In this document: positions 45,667-56,650 of the stretch, piece after piece
How the letters are laid out: each line of letters opens with the position of its first letter
Position numbering within the stretch: the first letter of the stretch is position 1
Origin: Camillea tinctor
Lineage: Eukaryota > Ascomycota > Sordariomycetes > Xylariales > Xylariaceae
Direction: 5' to 3'
DNA length: 64,000 nt
NCBI GenBank assembly: GCA_022578605.1
Contig: MU394119.1
Span: 160,617-224,616 of the forward strand
Translations under genes and position numbers: made by a program
Notes under the pieces: generated by a model
The model's input: only the letters and a program-made list of their open reading frames with translations
Databases searched by the model: none
Told to the model about the DNA's origin: nothing

Positions 45667-48510
45667 TCAAGGGTAAGGACGACCATTGTAACGAGGTCCC
45701 CCATGGATACGAGCAATGCTGCTGCCAACACCAGGTCCTGGTCGAGTAGCAACGGCCGGGTTCGTACACAGCATTCCAACACGGGATCCGAATTTAGATC
45801 CACGAAGGGACACCATGTGCTTACGAATATGTGCAGCTACAACCTCCCGATGCTGCGCGCTCGCATGAGTTAAGATCCATTGAATCAGATAGTTGCCGTA
45901 CTGGTCGCTCGCAATATCTATAAGCGGAATTCGAGGACGGTCCACGCGGCCTTCACAGACACGATCGAGGTAGCGAGTTAAAAACTCGGACCCACCAATC
46001 TTCAGGCATTTCTTAACTACCTTGGAAGCATATTGGTCCATACTGTATTCCGCTGCATAACGGATGACGTGATCGATGGCTCGACTGCGATCAGCTGGCG
46101 CGCCGTGCTCGCAGATATGTTGGATGCACCAGTTACCGAATTGACCATGAGCAACGATATCAATGTTACTCAGGACTTCTTCGATGCAAGGTCGCTAAGG
46201 CATATTTAGTTATCGTAGTAGGATATTATCAAAATAGGACCATTACTTACCTTGTCTTCCTCAAGGCAGTTCTCAAAGATATTCTGGACAACCAGACTGC
46301 CTGTCTCTCCAAGGGCTACCTCATGCCACATGCCATGAAGAGCATCGTTGACATACCTCATGATCTGAGGAGGGGACTTAGTCCATCTCAGCTCGAATAG
46401 CTTCTGCCAGACATGACACGCATAGCGATGAATGACAGTCTCGGGAATACGGCGCAAAAGCTCGTGAACCATAATAGCCTTGTAGTCCTCCGGAACCGAA
46501 TCAAAAGCCTTCTGGACAACATGACATCCAAAGGGATCCATGGAAAGGTTAAGGGTGCATCCTCTAATAGCCTCGGCAATTTTGATGACTTGATCTGGGG
46601 TTCCATGCTCAAAGCATCTTTGCACAAGAAAGTTACCAAATCGGTTGACCATCAAGGGATAAGCTTGGGCTACGATCGCCTCGACAATCGCGTATTTATG
46701 ATCAGGTGTCCCAACTTTGAGCTTCTGCTGGAGAAAGATGGATGCTTGCTGATCATTATTACAGACGATCTTGTCGACAATGTACTTCCAGTCGAAATTG
46801 GCGTTACGATCAAGTAGACGACGGTAGTTGATAGGCTCTGTGGTAGGTAAATAGACTTGACCTTCAGATGCGGCAGGCTATAACACATATCATATCATGT
46901 TAGTCAAAACGATTCAGCTAGATGATAAGATATTAACTTGCCTCAGACTTCCATGGCGCACTATTGCCCGAAACAGATGTAAACTCGCTAGCCAGTGGTG
47001 ATAACGGCGTGCCGATAGGAGGTGGTTGATAGTTGGAGTACATACCACCCATAGGGGGCTGTGATCCTCCGGTGGGCATAGCCGGGCTCGCGTCATACGG
47101 GTTAGGACCGAAGTTATTATATCCACCTCTATATCCACCTCCATATGTATTCTGGTTACCGAAGCCTTGGGCGTTGAAACGAGTATCGAAACGATTGCCA
47201 CGTCGATTGGCCGGTGGTCTGACCGTCATATCGTAGTCTGGGGTCAACCGGTCGCCACGATAATTGTTGGACACCGCGGGCTCGAAAGGCAAGTTGGTAT
47301 CCAGGTATCCTTGAGCTCTACCTCGGCCAGACCATGGACCATTCTGCGACAAGTCGGGTTGAGGAACATTGCCTTGAGCAAACGAGCCTTGAGGTTGTTT
47401 GTTATCTCCCCAAACATTCCGAGATCGATTGAAGCCCGTGGCTGATAGAGCATCGCTCGTATCAGATCGAGAGTCGTCATAAGGGGGCCAAGGATTTCCG
47501 CCCTCTCTACCCAAGGATGGTTGAGAGGAAGTGTTAAGCGGCTGAAGGCCCGAAATACGAGGTGCATTTGGACCAGAGACAACTCCCGGTGCGAATTCAG
47601 CATCCAGTGGTGAAGGAGCCGGAGTCTGCTCCAGTCCAGAACGAATGGGGCGATTCTGAGCAATCTCCTCAAGTCGAGAGATCTTATTCTGGGCGTGAGC
47701 GAGCTCGAGCTTCAGACGGAGGACCTCATCGCCACTAAGATTTTCGTCATTCATACTTGCGCTAGCAGGGCGGGTAGCAGGCGCAGTGCTGCCGAAGGTC
47801 TCGGTGGCAGGGGTAATAGGCACAGAATTGCTAGAAGAATTGTGCTCCAAAGTGCCGGAATATAAGCTATCATCTCCACACACTTTGGCACCACCTTCGG
47901 TTTTCTTGGGATAGGCAGATTGCTGGTGGGACAGTTTCGCCAGAAGTTTGTCCACAGGGTTGTGGTCAGAAAGATACGCGGCACCGGTAGACTCGTGATT
48001 GAGCTTCATCCTCTGCTAAGAGTTAATACAAACTTCTGGGCACAAAATAGATGGGAGAACACAGCAAGCGCTCACTCACCTTAGGACAGCTCTGGTTAAC
48101 CAAAGAAGAGGTCGTCAGGGCAGTGACCGATCTCTTCAGAGACGGCGGGCCATCCGAATCCTGCAAACCTCGGTTAGTTCCATTCCGTTCCTTTACATAA
48201 AAAAAAGAAGAAAAAAAGAAGGGAGAATGTGCCCATTGCGTCCTAGTGATTAGCGACCAATTTCAAGTCGTACAATAGACGGCTATCTCCACCGTGGTAC
48301 AGGATGATATTCACTTCAACCCCATTGATATAGTATGTATACAAAAACACCCACGACAGTACTTACAAATCGGAGGAGGGACTTGAGCCGATCACTTACA
48401 TTGACAACAGAGGGTTCCTCCTTGCCAACCTTGATGTTCTCCTCCATGGACGCGTTCTTCGTGGCCGGGGTACGACGCAGGGTCGGAGATCCAGTCGAGG
48501 GAGCAGACAT
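45667..48510 (-). CDS. Pumilio-homology (PUF) RNA-binding protein
   Basis: Exons 48510-48400, 48160-48080, 48012-46942, 46877-46251 and 46194-45667 give 805 residues. PUF proteins bind 3' UTRs and control mRNA decay or translation in the cytoplasm. Residues 1-420 are low-complexity: Ser/Pro-rich, a short coiled coil (LRLKLELAHAQNKISRLEEI) and a Gly/Tyr/Asn-rich segment. The C-terminal half is the PUM domain; repeat helices seen in order are RFGNFLVQRC, PFGCHVVQKA, RYACHVWQKL, ETGSLVVQNI, QFGNWCIQHI, QYASKVVKKC, QYGNYLIQWI and KFGSRVGMLC, consistent with eight repeats, with repeats 4, 6 and 8 unlike a standard code. The protein ends in a short Gly/Arg/Pro tail. Intron 3 (46941-46878) is GC-AG. 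Exon 1 has two in-phase GTAAGT donors 33 nt apart. I do not recognise the paralogue, so no symbol is given. Confidence 0.9.
46878..46941 (-). other. GC-AG intron of the Pumilio gene
   Basis: Donor GAG|GCAAGT, TGACTAAC branch, TTATAG acceptor. It joins APWKSE to PAASEGQV in phase 0; the neighbouring GT would give a stop. Confidence 0.85.
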
Positions 48511-50516
48511 AATGACTACCTCCTATATCCTCTGGTCCGGTGGAGGGATGGAGATACGACAAGGGCGTACCTTGCGATCGGGAGGTGAGGCCTTTGGTCA
48601 ACTCTCTCAGATAACGTCCAAACAAAAACGACAGATGGCAGAGATGCCAGAATAGCAAAGATTAGATGGTACGAATCAAGAAAAGAGCGGGGTGAGGAAT
48701 GAGGAATAGGGAAATGAAGAGGTGGGAAAGGAGTGGTTTATGGTAGATGCTTAAATGCAAGGTGGGATGGATGGAAATTGGGTGATGGGAATGGGAATGG
48801 GAATGGGGAGACGGACGGAGATGTAGATGAAAGTGAAAAAGTAGAAAAGCAGAAGATTGATGTGTTTGCAACAGATCAGAGTGAGGTAGTTGTTGTTGTT
48901 ATTGTTGTTGTTGCGGATACCACACACAGTAAATATCAATAATGGGGAAAATTGACAGGTGCGAGGTGACACGGTAGACAAGGCCACGCAGAATGTCGAG
49001 AAGGGGAGAGAGATAGGGAAGGAGTGTGTCCCAGCCGTGTGCCTTTCAAGTAAGAAGTGGGTGATAAGTAAATAGAAAGGATCGTGGAAGCAGCAACACA
49101 ACTCTGCAATAAATGGGAGGGAAAGAGACAAGATGTAACGAAAACATGTAACATATAGAAATATTCAGGATTGGTTTCTTGTCAGTTACCTCGGTCAGGC
49201 CGGGTAGGTTGGAAATAGGTGAGTACTCTTAGCAGGTACTTGAAGTAGGTAGGTGAAAGAGAGTAAGGGCAGTAGGTTGTGACCAGGTGCTTTCCACATC
49301 AGATGGCTGATGAAGAAGGGAGGAGAAGGCTTTTAAGTCTGGGCTGGTACCAACCAATAACATATAAAATGGAAGTTGTGTTTTTGGAGGGTGGATGGAT
49401 AAAAGAAGAGGAAGAAGACAAATAAAAGAATAGGGAAGTAGGTGGGAAGGGAAGTACCTACTAAGGAAAATAAGTAAATGACGGAAAGGGGCGTCGTCAA
49501 AGTGAAAGTTCTCTATATCGACGTTTATAAGGCAAGTGCAAGGCAAGACGTAAGATGGGACAGCCACCTAGGTAACCTACCTACATAGTAGTATGTAGAA
49601 GGTGCATACATGTAGTTCATCAAGTAAATATAAGAGCTGGGTACTTCTGGTTCTTATAGGATGGTTACTCAACCCGGAGAATGTTAAACAAGTGCAACTT
49701 AGTAGTATGTAAAGCATTGTGGAGGCAAGAGCTCCCGAGAGACGTTGCCTACATATAAACTTGAACTTTAAGGTTGCTAAACGTAGCTTACGTGTATTTC
49801 ATAGGCCAATCTTGTTAACACCTGGGCACTACATCCATGAATATCCTATATGAATGTAGTACATACATAGTATATGTAGGTAGCTATGGTATGTATGCAA
49901 AGTATCAAATCGACATCAACATCAACATCTACAAATTCCAATTCACACAATGTCATCTTCCTCCTCCCACATAATTTTTGAATGATAAAGAAAAAGTAAA
50001 AGAGTAGAAAATCATCAATATGAATATGTGTGCTTGCTTGTAATCTAGCCCTTTAGCCTAATCCCTTGTTAGAGGACTGGTATTATGCACTTTCATGTTG
50101 TACAGGCATTGTACAGGCATCGTACTACCAACGACATCAGATGGATTTCTCTGGAGAACCGCATTCGGAACTAGGCAGGTATGCTCCAGTCAGCCAGCCG
50201 TGTCAGCATTTTATACTAAATAGCTGGTTGTGATACCAGCTAACAGTTGACCACTTGTAAGGTCCTATGCAGAGTGAGCTATTTCGTATGCCAACTACTG
50301 CTTACGTATCCCCTTACTTCGTACAAAACATAGTATAGGCATGTTGTCATAAGCATTGATGATAGAACATTGATAGAACAAAGGCACGTCCTCGAAGTCC
50401 TTGCTGGTCCAAGGTATATTTTGTCAGGGTATTATTGATGGATTGGTGCTCCAAGTTTATTTATCAGATGTGTATTTCTGTTGTACATGTGGCTACAAGT
50501 CCTTCCAGACCACTCA
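48511..50516. other. Intergenic upstream of Pumilio gene, no gene seen
   Basis: About 2 kb. The Pumilio-proximal part is purine-rich on the + strand, with GGGAAT tandem copies (about 48787-48808) and GTT repeats (48890-48913); the rest is AT-rich. It may be a long leader or promoter; open frames here lack motifs. Confidence 0.55.
48890..48913. repeat. GTT trinucleotide array
   Basis: About eight GTT units with one interruption, in the Pumilio upstream region. Confidence 0.8.
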
Positions 50517-51022
50517 TCACTTAGACTTCTTCTCTGTAACCGAAGTTAGCATGCGAGACTGATGATTCTACGGACTCCACGATGGGACCTTACCTGGCGC
50601 TGCTGGCGCAGTCCTCTTCTTCTTCGGAGCACCTTTACCACGTGAACGTACTCTGCAGCATAGTTAGCTCTTATATCTGTCGATATTCTTAGCAATAATA
50701 AGACGACTTGCCCTGCTAGATGTTCCTGCCGATCCTCTTCGAATTCGTTGATCGTTTCCAAGCCTAATGACAGGAAGGACCTTTGCAGGTCATTTACTGA
50801 GGGTCCCCTCGGGGGATAGTATTTTGCTAGGGTCGGTCCTCGTAATCTTTGTCGAAGGACTTTGTTGCCCATCCGTATGCCATCCGGATTATACGTTGTC
50901 GCGAAGATTTGACATTGAACCTGGGTGTCTCATTAGCTTCCATTCCGTCTTGTGCCCTGGGGCCAGGTGTAGTCCCATACCTTCATAAGGTCTAACATAC
51001 GTGCGCGCGGAACACCCGACAT
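50517..51022 (-). CDS. RSM27: Mitochondrial small-subunit ribosomal protein mS33 (Rsm27-type)
   Basis: Exons 51022-50981, 50920-50712, 50652-50594 and 50533-50517 give 108 residues, the normal mS33 size. It is a component of the mitoribosomal small subunit. It begins MSGVPRARMLDLMK, then VQCQIFATTYNPDGIRMGNKV and LRQRLRGPTLAKYYPPR, the blocks that identify mS33, and ends in the basic GKGAPKKKR tail and PEKKSK. Intron 1 (50980-50921) has GTATGG, GCTAAT and CAG. Intron 2 (50711-50653) must start with GC (GG|GCAAGT) to keep the GKGAPKKKR frame; it has GAGCTAAC and CTGCAG. Intron 3 (50593-50534) is GTAAGG..GTTACAG. It is transcribed away from the RNase III gene across 744 bases. Confidence 0.88.
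50653..50711 (-). other. GC-AG intron of the mS33 gene
   Basis: Donor GG|GCAAGT, GAGCTAAC branch and CTGCAG acceptor, phase 2. A GT donor three bases downstream would put the conserved basic tail out of frame. Confidence 0.75.
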
Positions 51023-51766
51023 TGTCGGCTGCCTTGGGAGGTCGCTTGCTCTGCGGCTGAGGTTCTGAAGGTCGTCGCGAGAAGAAAGTTGATTGAAGTA
51101 ACCTACAAAGCTTCCGCAAATCGCAAATAATCGTTAATGCGGGCGCCCGTTTATAGTGGGTCTCTATAGGTATGAGGCTCAGATAAGCAAGTAACCTACG
51201 TAAGTATTCCTATCGCAGGATTTGCTTGATAAGGTACTTACATACCTATTAAGTGCAAGGATAAAATTGAATATCTAATGAGACCACTAACCCACATGTA
51301 GATTATGTGATACCTAGTATTCTCTAGAGCTAAATGTACCGAGGTACATGTATCCTATAGAACTTGCTACAGGTCCGAAATCTAAGTTACCTCTAGGTAC
51401 TATCCGCTAAGTAAAGGTCGGGGAAAGGGACTGCGATCACCGATAATTTCTGTGCATGCTAGTTGGAATGAAGGTTTCTATGATAAAAGCAATACCAAGT
51501 TACTTACCCTATATGCATCTAACTAGATCAATCGATGTATCCGTGTAACTATGTGGGTCCATCTACTCTAGGATGTACATTTTATCTCGTCAAGTCAATC
51601 TACCTACCTAAAAACTTCCCTAACTTAACTAAATAACCTACCATCTAACCTGAAGAAAAAAAAAGACTTGAATACTCAGCAACTAAACAAGGGTATTCAC
51701 ACCCAATCTACATCTATTATGTGCAGGATAATTCGATACACATAAATCAACGACAATATCTGCACC
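51023..51766. other. Divergent promoter region of mS33 and RNase III genes
   Basis: No gene seen. It contains several TAGG/CCTA words and an A-run (51654-51665). A purine-poor stretch precedes the RNase III start. Confidence 0.6.
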
Positions 51767-53057
51767 ATGCTAAAACGCTCCTTTGAGGATTTCTCTGCTG
51801 GCAACATCAGCTCGCTCTCAGATGCTCTTCAGCATGCTGACGAGCTGTTAAGGGCTGCACAAGCTCTCAAGCAAGACCTCGAGAATCTTGGCGGGGATGC
51901 TGAGCCGAGCGGGAAAATCGCTGCTATTCTGCAAGGTCATAGGGAGAAAATCCTTCCTGCTACGCGAGCATTGATGCCAGACCAGGTGAGTTCCGGGTTG
52001 TTTTGATTAGCCATCTTACCCTCCACACAATAACTTACACTTAAAGACAAAGAAGAGCAAGCAAGAGAATAGATCCCAAAAGAGTCTGAAATTGGGGGAT
52101 TCACACTATACAGCAAATGGACTTCCCGAAGCTGTTTCTGTACCGAGCCTAGAATCTCTCACGCGATGGACTATGCACGATATATCGAGATCTGGTCTGC
52201 CACCACTAGTACCTGTGCTCAACCCTGTTCTTGAGCAGGCGGCATTCACCCACTCCGGTATGGCGACCAAACATACTGACATGAGCTATGAGCGTCTTGA
52301 ATGGATCGGAGATGCATATATTTACCTCCTGTCCTCGGCATACATCTTTCAGACTTTCCCTAATCTATCTGCTGGGCGGTGCTCTCAGCTCCGCGAGAGG
52401 ATCGTCAAGAACGAAACTCTATCCGACTATACTATCAAATATGGAATGGAAACGCGAATCAGGTACCCTCATGGATTTGATGTCCCAGGGGGAAAGGGCG
52501 GAAATTCGGCAAATCACAAGTCCAGAAGAAAGGTGTTGGGTGACATTTTTGAGGCCTACGTTGCAGCTGCAATATTAGGAGATCCGTCTGGTCTTTCGCG
52601 TGTTGCGCCCTGGTTGAAGACACTCTGGAGCGCAAATCTGAAGGATGAGATTCGAAAAGAATACACGGACAGACCGGTGATAGCCCAAGCACCTACAGTT
52701 CAAGGCAGGGACGGTACAGACACAACACCCAATCAGCAAGATTTGAACCCCAAAGTTATGTTACTCAAAGCCATAGGCACGAAAGGGGTCAAGATCTCGT
52801 ACAAAGATTTAGGGCCGCCAAAAAGGGAGAGGAATTCTGGGCTGCCATGGTACACCGTGGGAGTGGTGTATGACGGCTTGGGTGAAAGCAATCTTGACCT
52901 AGGATTCGGGAGTGGCCTGTCGAAGAAGGAGGCGGGGGCAAACGCGGCGACGCAAGCGATGAAGAACAAAAAACTTATGACGCGACTGCAGAAAAGAAAG
53001 GAAGACGTAGTCCGCGCAGCCGAAGCATCGGCCAGCTTAGACTATGACGATAAGTAG
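51767..53057 (+). CDS. Ribonuclease III (Rnt1/Pac1-type) with one RNase III domain and a dsRNA-binding domain
   Basis: Exons 51767-51985 and 52047-53057 give 409 residues. It cleaves double-stranded RNA in rRNA, snRNA and snoRNA precursors, normally in the nucleus. The RNase III domain spans about 120-265; its signature is ERLEWIGDA with Glu155 and Asp162, and the second acidic pair is Asp239/Glu242 in GDIFEAYV, so all four metal ligands are present. The dsRBD follows at about 306-385 (NPKVMLLKAIGTKG .. SGLSKKEAGANAATQAM). The N-terminal 110 residues form a helical, Leu-rich extension (DALQHADELLRAAQALKQDLENL). A basic, Lys/Arg-rich C-terminus could bind nucleic acid. Intron: GTGAGT, ATAAC-type branch, TTAAAG acceptor, phase 0. 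Confidence 0.92.
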
Positions 53058-54481
53058 TCTGGTAAGGTATGTATGTACGAGGTATGTGTTGTACGGTGAG
53101 GAATTGCGTAGACAGCACGCAGAGCGTACGTCAGTCATACCAAGTTGTATTATAAGGTCAAGACTGCCAATGCCTACTTGCCTACCTACTTACCTGCCTA
53201 CTACCTCAGGTATCTACTTACTATCTATGCAAGCCGGGGCACCCTGCCTTAGAAGGCATGTAAGACTCAATACGAATCACGCCCCTATGCGGCTAGTGTT
53301 GACTTAGACCTCGAGAGCGGTTCCACGTTCCTGAATCCAGGAGTAAGGTACCAATTGGCCCGAAGGTGCACCAACTTCGGGGTTGTCAAGGTAGATGTCG
53401 ATGTGGTGTACTAGTAATATTAGGCAGTATTACAGTAGGGAGTTTATAGAGCTAGGTCTAGCGTCATGGACGTGCCGGGGCGGCGAATCATGGAGATACA
53501 GGTATCTACGACTAATGCTAGACGAGAATCTTCACGTGTTCCTGTTCCTCGGGATTAGACCCTGATAGGTCCCGCCAACTGTCAACACGCCCACTAAACA
53601 TACCACACAAGCCACAAAAACCACCCCAGTGACGCAGTGCTGGTGCAAGTAATGCAGGGGTATAAGACCCGGTACAAGGGGGGACTGACCCCAATTCCAC
53701 GCGCCGAGGCAAAGAAAAAAAAAAGATTGGAAGGTCGATTGCTCTGATCAGCTCCGAAAAGGTTAACCGGGAAGATGATGTTCGATAGTTCGGCTTTTTT
53801 TCGTAGTTCTAGTTGGTTTAGGTAGGTTATGTTACATACCTTTTCCCCCCATTCGCAATTCAACTTGCGCTCTCATATAACACAAAAAAAGAAGATGAAG
53901 ACCCCAACACGGCGGTTATTACCATTATTAACATTACTACTGCTGCTACTAGTACTACTTGTACTACTACCACTATCATAATCAAGTTTATTTACTTACC
54001 TACCTATATTTACATACTTACTACAAAGTACTACTCATTCCCACTTCTCAGCATTACCCACTCCTACTTACTTCCTAGATTGGATTCTATGTATTGCATG
54101 TTGTACTTCTTTTTTTATACTCTCTAGATTATTATCGTTATCATTAGTATTATTCTTATTGTTATTCCTTGCACGCTGAGCTGTTATCATCCTCAATGAC
54201 GTGTTCATCATCTGGTGTCATTATATAACATAACCATTTACATGCACCCAAATCCCCTTAAGCGGCAAATTGCTTCGCCTCGACCGACTTTTCCCACGAG
54301 TTCTCGCGCGATAAAAGAGTGGCTCTCTTCCCCGCTGTGGCAGTATTGCCCGAGTTCTCATACGCCTGGTTCTTCAACTCATCCCGAAATTTGATCAATA
54401 AGAAAGTGAGGGGAGAAGCGAAGAAAAGAGATACGTACAGTTACTCGGAGAATAACTGCGCTTCTTTGCAGTGTGCCCACT
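53058..54481. other. Intergenic, no gene seen
   Basis: Contains CTAC/CCTA-rich repeats (53179-53222), an A-tract near 53714 and a TACT/ACT-rich imperfect microsatellite (about 53930-54010). The ACBP gene promoter and leader must lie in the last part. Confidence 0.55.
53930..54010. repeat. Imperfect ACT/TACT-rich microsatellite
   Basis: Runs of ACT, GCT and TACT units with interruptions. Confidence 0.6.
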
Positions 54482-55738
54482 ATGGCGGATTCTGTTGGTA
54501 GGTTTGGTTCGCTTACACTAATTATATCTCGTTCTCTCCCATTGTCAAATCAGGGCACGAGGCGGGCCGTCGGTTCCTATATACACGATGCCGTGGGCGA
54601 AGGCTGAGCTGAGCACCCCCGAACCCACCATTACCCCTACACCCATCCCGCAGGGAGAGAAAAGGAGGGAGGAAGAAACTTAATATTGTAGCCTTAACTA
54701 ACATATAAACCCCCCACAAACCACAGATCGCGTATTCGTCCACGCGCTGAATACGGTCAAGAAGATCCCTAAGACGGGCGCGTCACGGCCTCCGTCCAAC
54801 GACCGACTACGACTCTATGGATTATACAAGCAAGCGATGGAGGGCGATGTTGACGGGGTTATGGAACGCCCGCGCGCCGCAGTTGGTTTAGAAGTCGAAG
54901 AAGAGGAACTGCAACGTGAGAAAGACAAGTGGGATGCCTGGAACTCGCAGAGCGGACTCACTCGAACCGAAGCTAAGAGACGGTATATCGAAGCGCTCAT
55001 CGACACCATGCACAGCTATGCCACTACCCCGTAAGTGGCACTCATACCCTCCCCCCTTTCTTGGAGTTTTCTTCCGCCGCTTGGGATAGACCGAGGGGTT
55101 AAGAGAATGCACAAATATCACTTCGGATAGGATGGGGGGAATGTAAGAACCACAAGGGCACAGATAACTAACACAATAGTAGGGACGCGAGAGAGCTAGT
55201 ATCCGAGCTCGAATTTGTATGGAACCAGATCAAAAACAACAGCCCGTCGTCGACAAACTCGTCGCCAAAGGGTAAATCCCTCAGCTCATCCCGGCGCTTC
55301 CAGCAACCAGTGGCAGGTACGGATGGTCCTATGAAGGTGCTCAGTCCGATGAGCGAAGACGATGCAGCTGCGCAGGGATACCGGGAACACCCGGACGATG
55401 AAGAGGATGGAGACGAAGATGAGGAATATGTCAAAAAGGGCGACAAATGGTCTCGGAAGGTCGAACGTGCGCTCACCCGATTATCCGTCGAAATCGCTGC
55501 GCTCCGAGAGCAAATTACGGTTGGACGGGAATGGAAATCTAGGAAAGAGCAGAGTCTATCGGCATGGCTCAAATGGGTCGCCTGGATGATCGCTAAGCAT
55601 ATAATGATAAATTCAGTGGTTTTAGGAATCGTTCTCCTATGGATGAGGAAACGGAGGGACCGGCGATTGGAGGATCTCGTCAGGGCGATGCTTAGGCTGG
55701 GACGAGAATACGCGAGAAAGGTGCTACCATCAAGATGA
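54482..55738 (+). CDS. Membrane-anchored acyl-CoA-binding protein (Atg37/ACBD5 type)
   Basis: Exons 54482-54497 (16 nt), 54727-55030 and 55180-55738 give 292 residues. The ACB domain (about 6-105) binds long-chain acyl-CoA: DRVFVHALNTVKKIP, NDRLRLYGLYKQA and KWDAWNSQSGLTRTEAKRRYIEAL carry the Tyr/Lys/Trp residues of the pocket. An acidic linker follows (EDGDEDEEY), then a helix or coiled coil (RKVERALTRLSVEIAALREQI) and one C-terminal membrane helix (about 245-265, IMINSVVLGIVLLWM) with a basic end. An ACB domain plus a C-terminal tail anchor is the layout of peroxisomal ACBD5 and of fungal Atg37, needed for pexophagy, so I infer peroxisomal membrane location. The exon 3 acceptor is a TAGTAG tandem (55177-55182); using the second AG removes one Arg. 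The stop of the convergent GFA gene lies 148 bases downstream. Confidence 0.87.
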
Positions 55739-55886
55739 CGTGCCCCCTTTTAGTATGCCTCCTATTACTAGGGCTCAGTTCCCCTCGAGAACGAAAAAAA
55801 CGACGACAAAACTTGACATGCGATTGGAGCATGTAATAACGCTACCACGCACGAGGTGAGGCGCTAAGACCTTACACCGAATATAT

Positions 55887-56650
55887 CTAGGTGGTACCGT
55901 CACCAACCGATCCTGTTCGGTCCGCCTCGGGGGAGGTGGTTCTTGGTTTCTCAGCTAGGTCCGGTAACCAGTCACACTTGTTACCGCGCCAGAGCTCCTC
56001 GACCGGCTTGTCGTCTTCGACCCATCGCTGATTCTTAATTGCGCCGACGAATACTCGAGCGGTATCTCCGTCGCTCTTTTCCTCGAACCAGAGAGGCGAT
56101 GTGCACTTGCTACAGCTAAATTTATCGACGCTACCCATCCCCATGCCTACGAACGAGGACTTGGTGGTATTTCCTGAGTTTTTTTTTCTTATGAGCAACG
56201 GATACTTCCAAATCGAATTTCAGGCGGCTGGTTAGATCTGAGATGGTCCACGGCCCCGTTTCTTTCCATGGTAGGTCTGTCTGGCAGACCACGGATGGGT
56301 ACGATGGCTGGGACTGGGAGCGACTTGCCTTCGAAGACTACGATATTATCCTTTTTGATGAGAACCGTCTGGGAGAACAGGCCCCCGGTCATGTTGCGGC
56401 ACGCTTGGCAATGGCAGATGCTCTGCATATCGTAACAGTCAGATCAAGCGGGCTCGAATCACATGAGTGTATGCGAGACGGTGTTCCTGGGCTTAGCTTA
56501 CATGCTTGGTCGCCGAGTGAAAGAAGGCTGAGATCTGCTCTGGCGTTAGTTACAGGGGAGGAAGGGCTAGCTCTTATCCTGGACGTGACAACTTACGCTC
56601 CTACAGGCACAGCTGATCCAAGCACTGTCCATTATGCTGGCTTGGCTCAT
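55887..56650 (-). CDS. GFA/Mss4-like zinc-binding domain protein
   Basis: Tentative exons 56650-56597, 56534-56502, 56422-56329, 56276-56206 and 56159-55887 give 174 residues. The family, named for glutathione-dependent formaldehyde-activating enzyme, binds zinc through CxC .. CHCxxC .. CxxC motifs. Here these are SCACRS, SICHCQACRNMTGG and FSCSKCTSPLWF, all present only after splicing. Exons 1-3 are supported by good donors, an acceptor and branch (GTAAGT, GTAAGC, CTGAC). Intron 3 (56328-56277) needs a GC donor (AAG|GCAAGT) to reach the conserved LPWKETGPW frame. The last step is unsure: either a 46-nt intron 56205-56160 with a weak branch, or a one-base slip in the nine-A run at 56176-56184. 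No specific reaction should be inferred from the family name. Confidence 0.6.

Noticed and set aside
48751..49567. Minus-strand frames upstream of the Pumilio gene
   Set aside because: They translate purine/pyrimidine simple repeats; they are better read as promoter or leader sequence.
54319..54501. 60-codon frame overlapping the start of the acyl-CoA-binding gene
   Set aside because: It is out of frame with the ACB domain and no splice path links it to conserved sequence; treated as leader.
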